This document shows, piece after piece, positions 33,941 through 47,863 of a DNA stretch of 64,000 nucleotides (its first letter is position 1; every line of letters begins with the position of its first letter). The translations under genes were made by a program, and so were the position numbers. The notes beneath the pieces are model-generated. The model searched no databases. It was not told the origin of the DNA and saw only the letters and a list, made by a program, of their open reading frames with translations. The DNA is from Lucifuga dentata (Eukaryota; Chordata; Actinopteri; Ophidiiformes; Bythitidae): contig VXCM01000282.1 of assembly GCA_014773175.1 (NCBI GenBank), forward strand, positions 1,038,453 to 1,102,452, read 5' to 3'.

Positions 33941-36900
33941 TCAGTCTGTGTTTTGATCCTTGACATTTAGTCCAAGCATATTGGAGAGGCTCAATGACAA
34001 TTTGTCATTTTCATCTGATGAAGACACAGTCGGGATTTCCAGGCCTAGTCCAGGCTCTGGCTTTACAACTTTAAATGTGCCTCCTCTCAGCAAACTGGAA
34101 TCACCTGGTTCTGAGGAGGCACTAACATCAAGACTTGGGGCAGCAATGCCCCCTTTCAGATCAACATCAGTTTTCGCTTCAGTTGGTGAGATGTTAGCCG
34201 TAGGTTTTTCCTTTGCCAGTTTCAGTCTCTCCATGATGTCAACCTTTTCTCCAATGTTTGATGCGGCATTCACTATTGGCAAGCGGACTCCTTTGCTAAT
34301 CATATAATCTTTGGCCTGTGTGTCAGTTTTTGGTATGCCGATACCATCAACCAATCCTCCAATCTCATCAAAGTTGCTTCTAGGCAGTTTGTGCAGTTTG
34401 AATGTGGGAACTTCCAGATTAGGACTAGGCACATCACTTTCAGAGTCAACGCCATTTCCATCCTCATCATTTGAACTGGATGTCAATCCCCATTTAAAGG
34501 GCCATCTCAGCTTACTTTTTGGAGAATTTTTAACATTAGCATCTCCTTCAGCTGTGATGCTCAAGTCAGGCTTATTGAGACTTGTATTAGCAGCAGGGAC
34601 ACTGACATTGGGTGAACTGATCTCTCCATCAACACTGGGAACAGAGATGTTGGCATCTGTTGTCAAGGTGCCGACATTTGCTTCAGGACTTGAAAGACCA
34701 AGTTTTGGGACCTTAAAATGAGGCATTCTGAAGTCTCCAAGGGGGTCATCAAGATGAGGTGTTTTTAATTGTGCATCAGGAGCTTGAAGGCCTTTGAAAT
34801 TTGCTTTTGGTAAATTAATATCAAGATTCTTGGTAACAAGGCCTGCTTCAGGTTTTGGTGCAGAGAGGGAAAGATCTGGTGATTTTAGGTCTGCTTTGGG
34901 CAGACTCAGATTCAAATCTGGAACAACAACCTCTGGACCTTTAAATTTGGGGCTTGGAAGATTCAAGTCTGGTGTGTTTACATCAACATTTGGGAGTTTC
35001 AGATCTGCTGTGGGAAGCTGTGCATCTACATTGGGAGATGCAAAGCATCCAGAAACATCCAGATCTGGGTTGATGTCAGTATCAACAGCAAGGTCAGGTC
35101 CTTTCATCTTTGCCTCTCCAAAGTCAAACTTTGGCAGTTTGATTTTAGGGAACTTAAATTTTCCACCTGAGACATCAACATCTGGATCTGGAAGGTCCAC
35201 ATTAGGGTTTTTGAGATCTGCTTTTGGTAAATCAATGTCAAGATTTGGAGCATCAATGCCTCCCTTAAGTGTTGGTGCAGAGAGGGAAAGATCTGGTGCT
35301 TTTAAGTCTGTTTTGGGCAGACTCAGATTCAAATCTGGAGCAGCAACATCGCCTTTCAATTTAGGGCTTGGAAGATTCAAATCTGGCGTGTTTACATCAA
35401 CATTTGGGAGGTTTAGATCTGCTGTGGGCGGCTTTGCATCTACATTGAGAATAGAAACATCCACATCTGGGTTGATGTCAGTATCAAGGTCAGGTCCTCT
35501 CATCTTTGTCCCTCCAAAGCCAAACTTTGGCAGTTTCATTTTAGGGAACTTAAATTTTCCAGCTGAGGCATCAACGTCTGTATCTAAAAGATCCACATTG
35601 GGAGCTTTGAGATCTGCTTTTGGTAAAACAATATCCATATCTGGAGCATCAATACCTCCTTCAACCTTCGGTGCAGATGCAGACAGGGAGAGATCTGCTG
35701 CAGTCAAGTCCACATCTGGACATTTGAGGTCCAAGTCTGGCACATTCACATCAGCATCAACATCAGCCTTTGGTCCTCTCAGTGTGCCAAATTTTGGTTT
35801 CTTTAGGCTGAACCATTTGAATTTTCCATGGGGACCTTCAATATCTGGAGCATTAATGTCTAACTTGGGGTCTTCCAGGTCAGTTTTTGGTAAGTTTAGA
35901 TTCACATCTGGTGCATTTACCTCACCATCAATCTTTGGGGCTGAAAGATTCAAGTCTGGTGCTGAAATGTCAGCATCTAGATCTACATCTGGTCCTTTAA
36001 GCTTAGGACCTGTCAGCTTTCTCTTTTTAAAAGTGGGCCATTTGAACTTTCCAGATGGAGACCCAGTGTCTACATTGGGAGACTTCAGATTCAACTCAGG
36101 TTTATCAACATGTGCACTGGGCAAATCAAGACCCACATCAGATCCATGAAGTGATGTTCCAAATTCAGGGGGAGAGAGACTCAGATCGGGTGATTTCACA
36201 TCTGTGTTAAGGTCAACATCTGGGGTTTTCACCTTTGCTCCAGGAAGATGGAACTTGGGCTTTTGCAGTGTTGGGAGCCTGACTTTCCCAGAAGGGGCCT
36301 CAATGCCAGCATCACCTTTTGGTAAATTCAAATCAACATCTGGTTTGTTCATTTCACCATCAATGTTTGGAAGAGAGAGATCAACACCTGGTGTGCTCAC
36401 ATCTGTATTAATGTCCATGTCAGCTTTTGGGCCATGAAGTCTAGGTTTCTTCCACTTCCACTGAGGCCAGTGGATTTTGCTTGATGGAGCATCAACGTCA
36501 AGATCTGGAGTCTTAACATCTATATCAGGGCCTTTAAGGTCAGCTTTTGGGAGATTTAGTGCAGCATTTGGCGCATTAATATCAGCCTCAAACTTTGGAA
36601 CAGAGAGATCAACATCTGGAGTATTCAGGTCAGCATTTAATGCTGCATCTGCTTTTGGGCCATTAAGCTTTGGTAACTTCCACTTCTTATGAGGCCAGTT
36701 GAATTTACCAGATGGGGCATCAATGTCAACATGTGGAGTTTGCACATCTAAATTTGGGCCTTCTAAGTCAGATTTTGGAAGATTTAAGTCAAAATTTGGT
36801 GCCTTAACCCCACCCTCAACCTTTGGAACAGAGAGATCAGCATCTGGAGTATTCAGGTCTGCTTTTAAATCTACATCTGCTTTTGGCCCATCAAATCTTG

Positions 36901-39039
36901 GTTTCTTCCACTTCCAATGAGACCCCTTGATTTTACCAGCTGGGGCATCAAAATCAATATCTGGGGTATTAAGGTCTACACTAGGGCTTTTAAGGTCAGC
37001 TGTGGGCATGTTAATGGCAGCATCTGGTGTACTTACATTTGCATCAATCTTGGGGGCAGATAAATTGACATCAGGTGCAGATAAGTCAGCATTTAAATTG
37101 GCATCTGGTCCTTTAACTTTGAGACCTTTCCATTTTTGATGGGGCCACCTGAATTTCCCCACATTTGGAATTTCAAGATTTCCATCAGGACAATTCAAAT
37201 CCACTTTTGGCCCATTCAAGTCCATATCTGGATTCTTAATATCTAATTTAGGTGGTTGGAGATTGAGGTCTGGCATATCTAGACTTCCACCGATAGCAGG
37301 GACGGCTAAGTCACCAGAGACATTTGTTTCTCCTTTAGGTACTTCGAGTTCAGGTAGAGTGAACTGTGGCATCTTGAATTGCGGGGCCTTGTATTTCAGT
37401 GCCCCTGTCTTGACCTCTGGTTTACTAATGTCAAGTGAAGCACTGGGGGTGTTGAGCTGTGGAGATGGGATACTGATATCAGGTGCATTGAGGGTGCCAT
37501 CTATATCTGCTCCTTTTATATTTGGTACAGTCATTCCTAGGGTGGATGCTTTTAACTTGGCCCCACCATCAGCTAAAGGTTCATTTAGAGTAAGACTGGG
37601 AAGGTCTCCATTGAGAGTATGACCGCTTATTTCACCCCCCAGACCCTGTGCAGCATTTAGCTTTCCATTGAGGCCATCAAGTGATGATTCAGCTGATGTA
37701 TCCAGTGAGAAATCCTTCTTTAGCATCTGTATATAATCAAGTGAAAAACAAATTAGATTAGGATAAACTTTAATACAAAGTCCTTGTGTCATTAACAGAT
37801 CTCATATAAGTTTACAATCAGAGAAGACTTCAGCTGTAATATTGTGGTCATTATTTCAAAGAGGTAGAAGTACTTTTAAACAAAGGAAAAACTTCATTCC
37901 AAACTAAGGTATGTACAAACTGAAAAGATACTATTACAAATGACTAATAATTCAAATATAAAAACAAAGAGAAATATGTTTTGGTGGATAGTAATAAGTT
38001 TAAACAATAATAATTTTAATAATTTTAAAACTGTCAGTCCTCTGTATGTTAGGGATATTAGTTTTTCTTTTTTTTTAATATTTAATTTTAGATAACTGTT
38101 TTTTCCAAAAATGGGTGGGAAGTGCCATAACCCACCAAGTGGACGTAATCATCTGTGACAACTGTTTTTATTACTAAACTGAGCATTAGAGTGGTTCTTC
38201 TGATTCTTTTCCCGAGAGTCTTATTTTGTCCATTTCTTTTCTACATTCCATGCAATGGGATATAGAAACATAATGGGAACACCTATGATGTTCATTGATA
38301 GGGAAAATCTGGAATAAATGATTGCCCATAAGAAAGCAAATTAACACAAATAAATTAGATGCAAAATTGCAACACACATTTTGTCCTTGCACATATATTA
38401 TTATGAATTCTATCTTGGGTGAGATTTTTAAGTTTACCTCTGCAGGCCCTCTGAGATTTGCTCCTAAGGAGCCAAGGCCAGCGCTGGCATTCAGCTCCTG
38501 CTTTGTCACCACTTTCATGTTGTCATCATATGGTTCTAAGACCTTCAGAATCTTCAGCACATCTTTTTTGTCGAGGTGGTCTAGGTGTACGGTAGCTGCA
38601 ACAATCTCGTCCCCTACAACAGGTGGAAAAACCTCTTTAGTGCATTTTAAACTATGTAAATGTGTCTTTTTATATAGTTTCTTGAATTTCTCAATTATTT
38701 TCCAACAGATACTTAAATATTGCAAGATACTTGTACCTTCTTTCAGGCCACTCTTCTTAGCAATGTTGTGGTCTTTGATTCCTTTGATAACGACTCCCTC
38801 CTCAGTGTTGTCTAGCATCAGGTTTTCTGAGAAACTTCCTGTCTTAACGTCTCCGCTCTGGTTTTAATTAGAGTGGTTTCCAATACACAAAAATGAGACA
38901 TGCAATTCATATTTTTGCTCAAATCACAGTCCGTGTTTTCAAATTAGTATATGTGGGTGGCAATGATGCCTACATTGTCACAAGTCTATGAAATATAATA
39001 TTTTACAGTTTTTGTGTGGTGGTTTGTTTTACCTACCAT
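33941..39039 (-). CDS. AHNAK-family PDZ and repeat protein
   Basis: AHNAK and periaxin family members are large scaffolds under the plasma membrane and at costameres. Coding exons in transcript order: 39039-39037 (ATG only), 38857-38737, 38613-38438 and 37726-33941, in phase, giving 1,361 residues. Residues about 8-90 form a PDZ domain split over two exons, with EEGVVIKGI and GLKEGDEIVAATVHLDHL, close to the AHNAK PDZ. From about residue 101 a single 3.8-kb exon encodes degenerate repeats of the type PDVDLNLPKADLKGP, punctuated by Lys/Trp-rich linkers such as GKFRWPHQKWK that recur roughly every 75-80 residues in the N-terminal part. The last 250 residues lose the repeat and are Ser/Asp-rich. 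This is the typical AHNAK plan, small PDZ exons plus one giant exon, but far shorter than the several-thousand-residue mammalian AHNAK. The start codon is inferred: ATG followed at once by donor GTAGGT. Which paralogue it is cannot be decided, so no symbol is given. Confidence 0.85.
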
Positions 39040-42000
39040 GATTTAATTGGTATATTTACATCCACATTATATGGAAACTATACCAAACCACAGGGAAAAC
39101 ATGGGAACTGTAGAAACTCAAGCAAAGTAATCTGTAAAACAGCAGAAAATAAACATTAGTGACATTATTTTAACACATCATTACAGGAAAAGCCATTCAT
39201 TCTTTTATTAAGACCTCCAAATCCTCATCACAGTTTCAGCCAAGATCTTTTACTAAGTTTAAGCTTTCAGACGTGAGGGAAAATGTAATATTAATTTTAA
39301 AATAATTCATAAAAATCCCAAATAATACCATAGTATCATGGATGGGAGACAAAATCAGCAACATAGTCAATACAAAATCATAACACCTACATGACACTAA
39401 CAACAGATTTTAGTATTGCTAAGCATTTCAGGAATAAGTTGTGCTGTCTATAGCTAGGGGTCAGTCCAGTCCCCTTTCTTCAAATGTATGCCTGTGCAAA
39501 CAGTCTAAACAGCTTTTTAATTTTCTGACCCTGACTGACAGGATGAAGACACCCACCCATCGTACACACCATGTCATAGTTCAGGAATCTAAGGCCTTTG
39601 CCAGGTTTGTTTAGCGGAATGTTCCAAAAACCAGTCGGTTTAGATGCATACTCGCTCACATGCCACACTGCCTGGCACACCATAGCCCTGTTTTCAGCCA
39701 CACCCCAACATCTTCACATATACAAGCTAATGCAGCTCATGCATTAAGAGTCACAGGCTGATGACATCGACAGAAAAGGCTTTAAGAACAATAAAACAGG
39801 GGTCTTATCTACATCACAAAAGAGAATTGAGGATCTTTTCTTCCATTAAAACCAAATTTGTTTGCTCAAATAAATGTATAGAGTGTAATAGCTGAGACAC
39901 ATGCATGGAGCTGTAATCCATCAGAGTGCTTTGGTTTTCATTCCCCATTTGCTAACAAAGACACTGATGACACTGTTCCTGCACGTGGTTCCTGGATTTC
40001 CACAGGAGTAAGAAATAATTTTTTAAAATGTGTTAAATAACATGATTGCATGATTGGTAGTTTCCTCTACTATGCATAGTTTCCAAAGCCAAACATATTG
40101 TTAGTAAACACTGTCATTAAAAAATATTGTCAGTAAACAAGAAAGTCACAAACGATGAAACCAGACTGGCATGGTTAATACTTGGATCTTTTAAAAACCC
40201 TACTAGAGGGAACAGGGTATCAACATCCACCATGATGCCAACGCCTTAATGCAAAACAGCAAGGTGTATGTCCTTCACAGCAACATTTATTCAATATTTC
40301 CCAATCATATCAACAGCAGTTATGCCACGAACAAACAAAATAATTCTTAAAGTTTTACCATGAAACCTCACTTCTAGGTAATTTGCCATACAATATCTCA
40401 CATGCCACAGCTCTTGACTTAACCACTGGTGCATGAAAGACCCAAATAACATTTTATTAATCAACCTGGTTCAAAAAAACTTGACTTAAAAACTAATTTT
40501 TATCAGTTTTGAAAATATTATACAAGTTTTAATATTTACAGTATTGATCTGTAACACTTCTTGCCATGTTATAATTAATTTAAAACCAGTCTGTCCTCGC
40601 ACAAACCTCAGTGTGACAATTCAGATCACTTCCTAGTCATGCATCTATGTTGATCTGTACAAGAGAACTGAGGTTAAAATGCAGCATGTCTTTCTATTAA
40701 TAAATTATATTGGAGAAACTTTATGTGCATGATCTTCAATTCTGTGACTTCCTACATATTGCGAATGAGGCGTTTGATCAGTTTTCTTCCTAGGCCATTT
40801 TTATCATGGTGTATTAAACCCAAAAAAGTGTATAGAGAGTGCAGGGGAAGGACTCACCTTAAGGAAGGCCTGGGTAGAGATGTTTCCTCCCCAGTGTATC
40901 ACTGGTCTTCTGTCAGGCAGGATGGGATGGATCTGCTAGTTAAATGCCTATGAGCTTAAAGGCTGGACAAACAGGTTAGGCTGCATCAGCTGTTACAACA
41001 CATGCTCACACTCTGCACACCTCAGCTCCAAAATGCTGTCGCAGAGAGGGATGTTCAAGATTTTTGGCAGCCGAAACCTGCCTAGAAAGTGCAATAGATA
41101 AAGTGAGAAGAGAGAGAGAGAAAAAAAACACCATACCACTCCTTCTTAACAGGACTGACCAGCTTTTCAGAGTACAAATACCTGGCAACATCGCCTGTGA
41201 CTTATTGCACATTGCACACAAACTCAGATAACTTATTTCACTTTAATTCAGATAAACTAATGATCTATGATTAGACCTCGGACATTGTGATGTTAGATTA
41301 CTTTTTGCATTATTCCTCTTTATTTGAAAGTCAAAAGCTGTTGGACTATTTCAAAAACATGTTAGATAGAAAAGGATCACATCTGGGTTTTTGCATGTTT
41401 AGCTCATTTTATTGACATTTGCACATTCTTTACACTTAACAATTCTCCAGAATATACCATAGGACATGGATTCATTTTCTGGAAACAACCATTGGTTTCA
41501 GTTGATTTTACTGCAGTTGTCAAATCAAGTCAACTTGCAGCAACTGTCCAACAAAACTTGCTTAATGAGCATCGTGGTTGATTGTATTGTTATTGTTGAG
41601 CAGATTTTTCAGTTCAGTTGGAATCATTGAAACAGTTGTTGAAACAATTCAAACTATACAAGTTTTCAATGGCTGCCTCAAAGAGCAGAAACACATTTAA
41701 AAACTCTAAAAGCTATGGTATCCATTGGAAAATTGACAGTGATGTAACATTTTTTTCTATTCCATGGTCTAAGTATGGGCCTTTAAGGCTATCATCATTT
41801 TGCTTAAATTAGAGATACAGCCAGTGTTTATAGAGGAATTAATTATTAGTTATTTGATAGAAGTTCCATGAGGATTCAGTATGTACCAGCTATTTTTTCC
41901 CCCTTGTACTCAGATAATACTTACTTCTGTTTTCTGACTGGTACCCACCAACTATAGTCCCCTTAACAGCTTTACACATCATTCTAAGTCTGTACAAGGT

Positions 42001-45000
42001 GCAAGTTACCATAGCAACAGCAGTCCCTCTTTTTTTTTTTTAATGACCTTAAGTGGCCATGGTGCAATGGCAATAATACACCCTGAGGTGTTCCGATATA
42101 GAAAATAAAGGATGTCGCCTCCACCTCTCATTTTGTTATATTGGGCAAATCATTGTGCATTATAGCTTACAAATTAGTATCTCCCATGTAGTTGTGTTTT
42201 AGTAAATAAACACAAAATAGCATAATCAACTGGCAATCTACAATGCAATACCACTGCTATATATTCTGTTCTACCATGGCAACGCTAATAATGTCCATAA
42301 TATTAATAATAATTGAATCTTGTAATACATTTTTGATCAATTAATTCATGATATTGATGAACTGGATGCATTAAGAATCTTCCTGTTATTTTGTTTCTTC
42401 TTTCTAAGGTGTATGCCAAACTATGCAGATGAGTCACTACCCAACCCAACCAATCAATTAATACAATGAGATGACTGTGCACAGCAGCAACTGCATGGCC
42501 TCCCACGGCTGGGTGTTGTCAGATGATAGCTAAACGATGAGCAATAGAAAGTCAAAAGAATTTGCAGATACTGTATAAATTGCCAGATGACTTGTGAGTT
42601 GTTTTCTACAGCAGTAACTTCTGCAAGGGTAGCTTATATAATGTTGATTGCCCATTAAAAACTCTTACATGCAAATTGATTGGAATATTTATGATGTCTA
42701 TGATCAAATAATTTCAACATTTATCAGAAGCCTCCCAGTGTTGTTGGATTCTGAAGATGTTTTCTCTGGTGTGATCACGGGTTACACCTTCTCACCATCA
42801 AGTTTGTTTATCTGAACCATGAGACATTCATTTTACAAATTCTTTCTGGTTCATGGTTGGCTTCCATCTGCAGGTACACTGAATCAGTCTGGGAGAATTT
42901 GGGCTATACAGTAAGACTTCCTGCTGAATCTGTTGTGCTGAATGTTAATCTTTTAGGACATTAAAATCCAAACTTTGCTCATCTGATAAACTTTGCACAA
43001 ATCATGTTTGTTTAGACCAAAATGGTGGACACTTATGTCGACCATCTCAAATTGGCATCTGTGGGTTGTGTTTTACTCAATAGATCTTTCTGATCTTTCC
43101 TAATTTTGATTCCAACTGCAAACATACCCCTCTAATGGCAAACTAATATCCAACAGGAAGCCAACGTATTTAAATGAGAGGAAAATATCAATGTGAAGGT
43201 TGGTGACCTGTCCAGGGTGTACCCTGTCTCTCGCCAAATGACCACTAGGATAGGTTCCAGCTTCCTGCAACACTGAATAGGATAAGCGAGTATAGATAAT
43301 GGATAGATGGATATCAATATGAGTGCCATCAAAAGTAACTATAGTGGGGAAACTTGTGGCATACATCACTTTTGATTTCCTGGCATTTACTGTGAAATGT
43401 GCAGAGATACTGTGCACAGAATCCAACCAGATGTTCACATTGTGAGTGAAGGGTTGATGGCGAATTTGTTCATACACGTCCAGAAGCAAAGTAAATGGTT
43501 TCCCCTGCAGGCAGCTGCTTCTTCTAGAATCAGAGAGAGGGAGAGAAAAAACATGCCTCCTCGATTCAAGTTTCATTCACTGCTTCCACTGCAGGTCTAA
43601 ACTTGTGTTTTTTTAATGAATACCTGTGAAACCGTGTCAAGCACGCTGGGCTGCGTTAAACAAAGATACACACAAACACACACCTCTTCTTACAGAGTTC
43701 AGCAGTACACATTACACATGTTACGTTTCCATCAGTCATTGTTTTGAGCCATATTGCAGGGATTGCAGCAGAGGAGTTTGTTGTCCTGCTGCTGAGTAGC
43801 ATTCCCCTCATACCTGGCCCATTTCTCAGTTCAAAGCAAAATTTTTCATCTAACATTTGTGAATACTGAAGCTACAGCCTCCTGTTAGTTGTATGGGGAG
43901 GGGGGCAGAAACTGCATATTCGTGAATTTGTGTTGATAGGTGAGTGTATAGGCATTGTTGTTCCGGTTATTGCGAAGTTTTGTTATCTGCTAAGAGGTAC
44001 CCATAAAGAGGAAAGGAATCTGGAGCATGTGGAAGAAAGTGAGCTGTATCTCTTCAGGGCTACATTCAGGAACTCATTCAAGCTCTGAAATGAGCTTGAC
44101 CAAAAGATGGAAATATCAGTAGTTCAGTTGGTCCATCGAATAAGATTGGCACACTGCGAAAAACAAGCAAAACATTCTGTAATCTCATGAAATTTTCTAG
44201 TGTCAAATAAATAATCTGCCAGTGGGGTATGCAATGTGACTTAAAGAGATTTCTTTAAAGTTTAATTGAAATTCGGATGTTAATGGTCCCCAGAGAGTGA
44301 TTTATTGTTTTTGGTGACCTCTTGGGCTTTTGTCTAGTGACCATCAGGCCAAAGTTTCTGCTGACCAGCGCTTTAGTCAAGACAATCTATTTAAACTAAT
44401 AGCTGGATTCCAATGGAATTTATTGAGGATGTTCACTCTCCTCAGAGGATAATTCCTAACATTTTAGTGACCATTTGACTTGAATTTGTCTATTTATTGA
44501 TTAGTTATCCCATTTCTGAATATATTCATTTTTAACATCTTAAAGAGTATCAGGAGTGTTAGTTGTTCTAAAATCACAGCTAAAAATCTTTTTTTAAACT
44601 AACTCATGGGTGCTCAACCCTGAAAAATCCCTCCTCAAAATCTCACAGAAGCAGATGATTAAAAATCACTGCACACAACATAAATCTGTGGTTGCTAAAC
44701 TAAAATAATTCCAAAAATCAGATGTTTTGAATTGTATTCAGTATAGAAAATTGCACTTCTTGTCATGTTTTGAGGTTGATGACCCAAAGGTTAAGAATCA
44801 CAGAGGTAGAAATCAGCTGAATAAAAATCTACTGTACTCTAATGGATTCAGTACTGTAAAGCAAATAGAGCTGAATACTGGAACTTCACATTAACATGAT
44901 TAATCTAAAAGAAAAAAAAATCAACCTATTAACTCATTTACTCTAATAGTAACTGAAGCTCATTGTTTTTACCAAAACAGTTTTAAGTACTGATTATGTT

Positions 45001-47863
45001 ACACACCCTGACAGTCAGGATGTGGTAAATAAGTGACAGGAAATCATCTTTACAAACACGGCATCATTAGAAAATGGAAAAAATGTCAAGTATTTTTACT
45101 TTAGTGGCTGTGCCATGGAGTTAAGACTTTTTAAGACTTAGACTTTCTTTTTTTTTTTTTTTTTNTTTTTTTTTTTTTTTTATTTATAAATAACTTTACT
45201 GCTGATTTTTGTTGTGATCATCTGTAAAAGGCCTCTTCAAGCTTAAACTAATAAGATATATTAGCCCTGGCATAAAGGCTGTGTATGGGACATTGCATGT
45301 TTGTGTGTGTATTTTTATGTGACCCTTTATAACAGCCATAGCCTGCCTGTGTACATGTGTACATGTACATGATCTGCATTTTATTATTGGACAAAGCTGC
45401 ATATAATAGCATTTCCAGTGCATTTAGATGATGCAAAATATGATTACAAAAGGAGGATTAAATATAGGGGTTCTAGGTAGACTTGTATTATTACAGCTCA
45501 TTGAATGGTGTCAATCCATAATATAATAGCCAAAGGGTATTACATGTAAATGATGTCGATTATGACTGATTGTGTCAGATTGTATTTTCCATAAAAACAG
45601 TAGAAAACATATCTGCTCCATTGTTAATGTTACAACTTCTTTTTCTAATTCTTTCCTTTTTGAGGTCAGCTTGCCTGTGTTTATGGTGGTCAGAAAGAGA
45701 AACGTATTCCTTTACAAGGAGGTGGAAATAAACTGATCACATTCCAGTTTTGCACTTCCTTTGTTTTTAATCCAACAACCTTTAAAATTATGACATAATT
45801 AAAACATGCATAGTCTATTGAATCTTGACTTCCTATTTTGTGCATTAAAGAACAAATATAAATGTTACTAATGATGCATTCAGTGGTTTATGAGACTTGA
45901 GATTTGTCTTGTTATTCAGTATTGGATGAGTGAGTGAGTGAAGTGTTGGTGCGTTTCTGCTCGTCATGTCTCCGCAGAGGGAATGCTGTGAAACTGCATT
46001 CTTAGCACACTATTGTGCATCTGAAGCTGCTGGAATAGAAACACACCGAACTCAGACTTCCCTTCTTCCACTTTATGCCTTTTCTACGTACAAACTGTAG
46101 ACTTGTATACTGTCACACAGTGGACGGAACCACTTGCATTGAGTCCTCTTATTATAACCCAGTAGTGTTTTGTGCACTTTAATTTTAGTATCCTACTTGA
46201 TAAAGGCTGTAATTTTACCTTTTCTTAGTCTAGCCTTGATAGCTAATTGAAAGGTTGCTGTAATAAGGTGGAAATATAACATGTATGAGTCATTTTAACA
46301 CAGATTTAACAAGATCAGTTTAGTCTACGTGTACACGTCTCCCTTACACAGCACAGGAAACACCATATGCAACAAGGCCTGATTTGTTTTACAGCAACAT
46401 ACTTAATTGTAGATTTTTTTTTTTTTTAATCAAGATAATGTGTAAATTGTGGATGACTAGATTACTCAGACACAACATATGCCATTCCTTGTAACAGTCC
46501 ATTCCTTTCTGTTGTAGGGTAAAATATTATTTACAAAAGTTTATTAGCACTTCATCCAGAATAGTTTACTTGGTCTTTGCTTGGCTTAAAGGCATACCAG
46601 TGATTAATTTATAAATTTCATACTCACAGCTGCTGAGAGTATGAAATATACCTGAAATTTAATATTTGAGGTAATTACACCCATAAACTAAGATTTAAGG
46701 CAATACAGCGTAAAAGAAAGCATAGTAAAACCAATCTATTGTTGAAGTGAAGAAACACACATAAAGCTGTTGGTGAGGCCGCTGTCCCTCCTTGTACATG
46801 AGATGATACATGAGACTAGCTGAGATGAGGCTGAAGCATGCCAGGTATCTGGATCAGCTCAGGTATTTTCCCCTCACAGCCAAAGTGAGGAATGACTAAT
46901 GTGATAAAATTCAATCCATATACATCCATTGTCTTGTGGCACCCTGCTTCATTTATTATTGACATTGTAATTACAGCTCAGGTTCACCATTTGGAGGGGA
47001 AGATAAACTCTCTCTCTTTAACTGTTTATGGAGACGGTTTGCTGAATGATCATTGGTCCAAAATAAATTTTCTGTTGCTGCTGAAAAAGAATAAATTGAT
47101 TGATTTTGTTAAATAGCACATTAATGTTCCCATGTTTGAAAAAGTTCTCACAGTTGTCATAGGTTGAGTTTGAAAATCGACACTGGGCAATAAGGCAATA
47201 ACAGAATTACAGTGCATCTTTAGTATGCTCGCAACTAGCAGGACTTTCTCAGGTCAAATCATTGGTTCTCATCGTATCTCACTATGTAAATCATGTTGTG
47301 TTAGACAGTAGTATGTCTGATCTGATATAACCTTGTCTGACGTTGTAATTACTTAAGGGAAATAGTGAGTGGAGGGTGATATCAGATCAAACCCGCAGGA
47401 AAAACAAAAGTACAAAGAGAGTGTTGGAGTTTAGAGCGTGAACTGACAGAGCAAAAAAAAAAAACACACCGCAAGGCCTTGACTTCGGCTAAAGCTGACA
47501 ATGATAAACGCTGTTATGAAGGTAGGAAGCGAGCAGTCTAATCACTACATTCCTGAGTTTGCATGCGGACTGGTCATTTTCAAGTACGCATGTCATCTTA
47601 CAATGACGCATTCTTTTGCAGTTGTGCTGAAGCACCTTCGTCTCAGACAAAAGCAGGAACTAAACGTGATGCAATCCTGCTTTAATCAGCCTGTGCGTAG
47701 TTACGAAACTCAAAACAACACACAGGTTACGCTTGTATCCTCAGACATTTGCTTTATTCATACTAAAGTAATACATTAGGAAATACTGGTTATTAACATA
47801 CACCGTATGTTTAAAACTTATACACAAAATGCTCAGCATCATGTGAAGAATGCAAACCATTTA
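39040..47863. other. Intergenic region between the AHNAK-like gene and EXO1
   Basis: 8.8 kb of AT-rich DNA with no supported exon on either strand. It may contain noncoding 5' exons of the AHNAK-like gene. It holds a fish LINE/SINE tail-like repeat (43196-43320), a T homopolymer with an N (near 45165) and short T runs (42020-42041, 46416-46428). On the minus strand TTTATT at 47753-47758 is a fitting EXO1 polyadenylation signal, about 105 bp past the stop codon. Confidence 0.6.
43196..43320 (+). repeat. Fish LINE/SINE 3'-tail-like repeat
   Basis: The text GGTGACCTGTCCAGGGTGTA, CTCTCGCCAAATGACC, GGATAGGTTCCAGC and GGATAAGCGAGTATAGATAA followed by TGGATAGATGGAT is a widely seen fish interspersed repeat with a GGAT-type tail. 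Class is not certain. A shorter relative with GGATGGATGGATGG occurs at 18893-18925. Confidence 0.6.

Noticed and set aside
40723..41221. Short frames in the AHNAK-like/EXO1 spacer as possible small genes
   Set aside because: No start context, domain, splice signals or conserved pattern could be seen; lengths are as expected by chance.
43100..43576. 158-codon minus-strand frame
   Set aside because: It runs through a common fish repeat tail (43196-43320), which explains its openness.
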